NCBI GenBank assembly: GCA_025353985.1
Contig: JANXNT010001291.1
Span: 1-6,552 of the forward strand
DNA: 6,552 nucleotides
Direction: 5' to 3'
Origin: Limnoglobus sp.
Lineage (GTDB): Bacteria > Planctomycetota > Planctomycetia > Gemmatales > Gemmataceae
Positions 6,243 to 6,552 of the stretch are shown piece after piece. A model generated the notes under the pieces. The model was not told where the DNA came from. It worked only from the letters and a program-made list of their open reading frames with translations, and ran no database searches. The translations under genes and the position numbers were made by a program. Position 1 is the stretch's first letter, and every line of letters begins with the position of its first letter.

Positions 6243-6552
6243 ATGTTACTCGTCGAAAATTTGTTTAAGACGTATCGCCGAAATGTGGATGTCGTCAAGG
6301 TGCTCAGTGGCGTGAACCTCACCGTCGAAGACGGCGAGTTCCTGAGTATTGTCGGCGCGTCTGGCTCCGGCAAAAGCACGCTGTTGCACCTGATGGGTAC
6401 GCTCGATACGCCCGATTCCGGGGCGATTTACCTCGACGGGCGGCGGATCGATCAGTTGTCGAATACGCAGCGCGACATCCTGCGCAACCGCACGTTTGGC
6501 TACGTCTTTCAGTTTTACCACTTGCTCCCCGAACTGTCGGCGTACGAAAACG
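6243..6552 (+). CDS. lolD: LolD/MacB-type ABC transporter ATPase, 3' end missing
   Basis: Only the first 103 residues are visible; the frame is open at the right edge. The Walker A motif is GASGSGKST (38-46), preceded by the A-loop region TYRR (10-13). The Q-loop lies in FGYVFQFYHLLPEL (85-98), with Gln90. The FQFYHLLPELSAYEN ending closely resembles LolD (FQFHHLLPEFTALEN), and the FtsE/LolD/MacB subfamily is clear from the Walker A context. The signature motif, Walker B and H-loop lie beyond the window. The protein should sit on the cytoplasmic face and drive the adjacent permease by ATP hydrolysis. Close spacing and the strong ribosome site point to an operon with the permease. A MacB-type exporter ATPase is the main alternative, made less likely by the LolC-like partner. 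Confidence 0.92.
   Translation, partial: MLLVENLFKTYRRNVDVVKVLSGVNLTVEDGEFLSIVGASGSGKSTLLHLMGTLDTPDSGAIYLDGRRIDQLSNTQRDILRNRTFGYVFQFYHLLPELSAYEN

Overview
The window looks like chromosomal DNA from a planctomycete, probably near Gemmata (family Gemmataceae). The best evidence is the left-edge gene. It encodes a secreted protein joining a planctomycete-type cytochrome c domain (PSCyt1, CxxCH) to a DUF1549/PSCyt2 domain with a second CxxCH, an architecture massively expanded in Planctomycetes and rare elsewhere. Moderate-to-high GC and few strong Shine-Dalgarno sites fit. The genus-level assignment is inference.

Layout: two divergently oriented blocks meet at about 3646-3719. The minus-strand block, read right to left, holds a 501-residue beta-propeller (WD40-like) protein with an N-terminal cysteine cluster (3645-2140), an enoyl-CoA hydratase/isomerase (crotonase) family protein with an unusual C-terminal tail (2085-1096), and the PSCyt1/DUF1549 protein (1032 to beyond the left edge). 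Gaps are 54 and 63 bases, so co-transcription is possible, but the three products share no obvious pathway.

The plus-strand block holds purC (SAICAR synthase of purine biosynthesis, 3720-4604), a LolC/LolE-type ABC transporter permease (4713-6212), and the start of its LolD-type ATPase (6243 to beyond the right edge). The last two, 30 bases apart, clearly form a transporter pair for lipoprotein release from the inner membrane or a related MacB-like export task. purC is probably only a neighbour.

No rRNA, tRNA, CRISPR array, insertion sequence, phage gene or strong intrinsic terminator was seen, and no gene-free stretch exceeds about 110 bases. I see no clear new multi-gene system. The points most worth a second look are the crotonase with a degenerate Rossmann-like tail, the Cys-cluster/propeller protein with a sharp internal drop in GC, and the long charged and proline-rich insert in the Lol permease.
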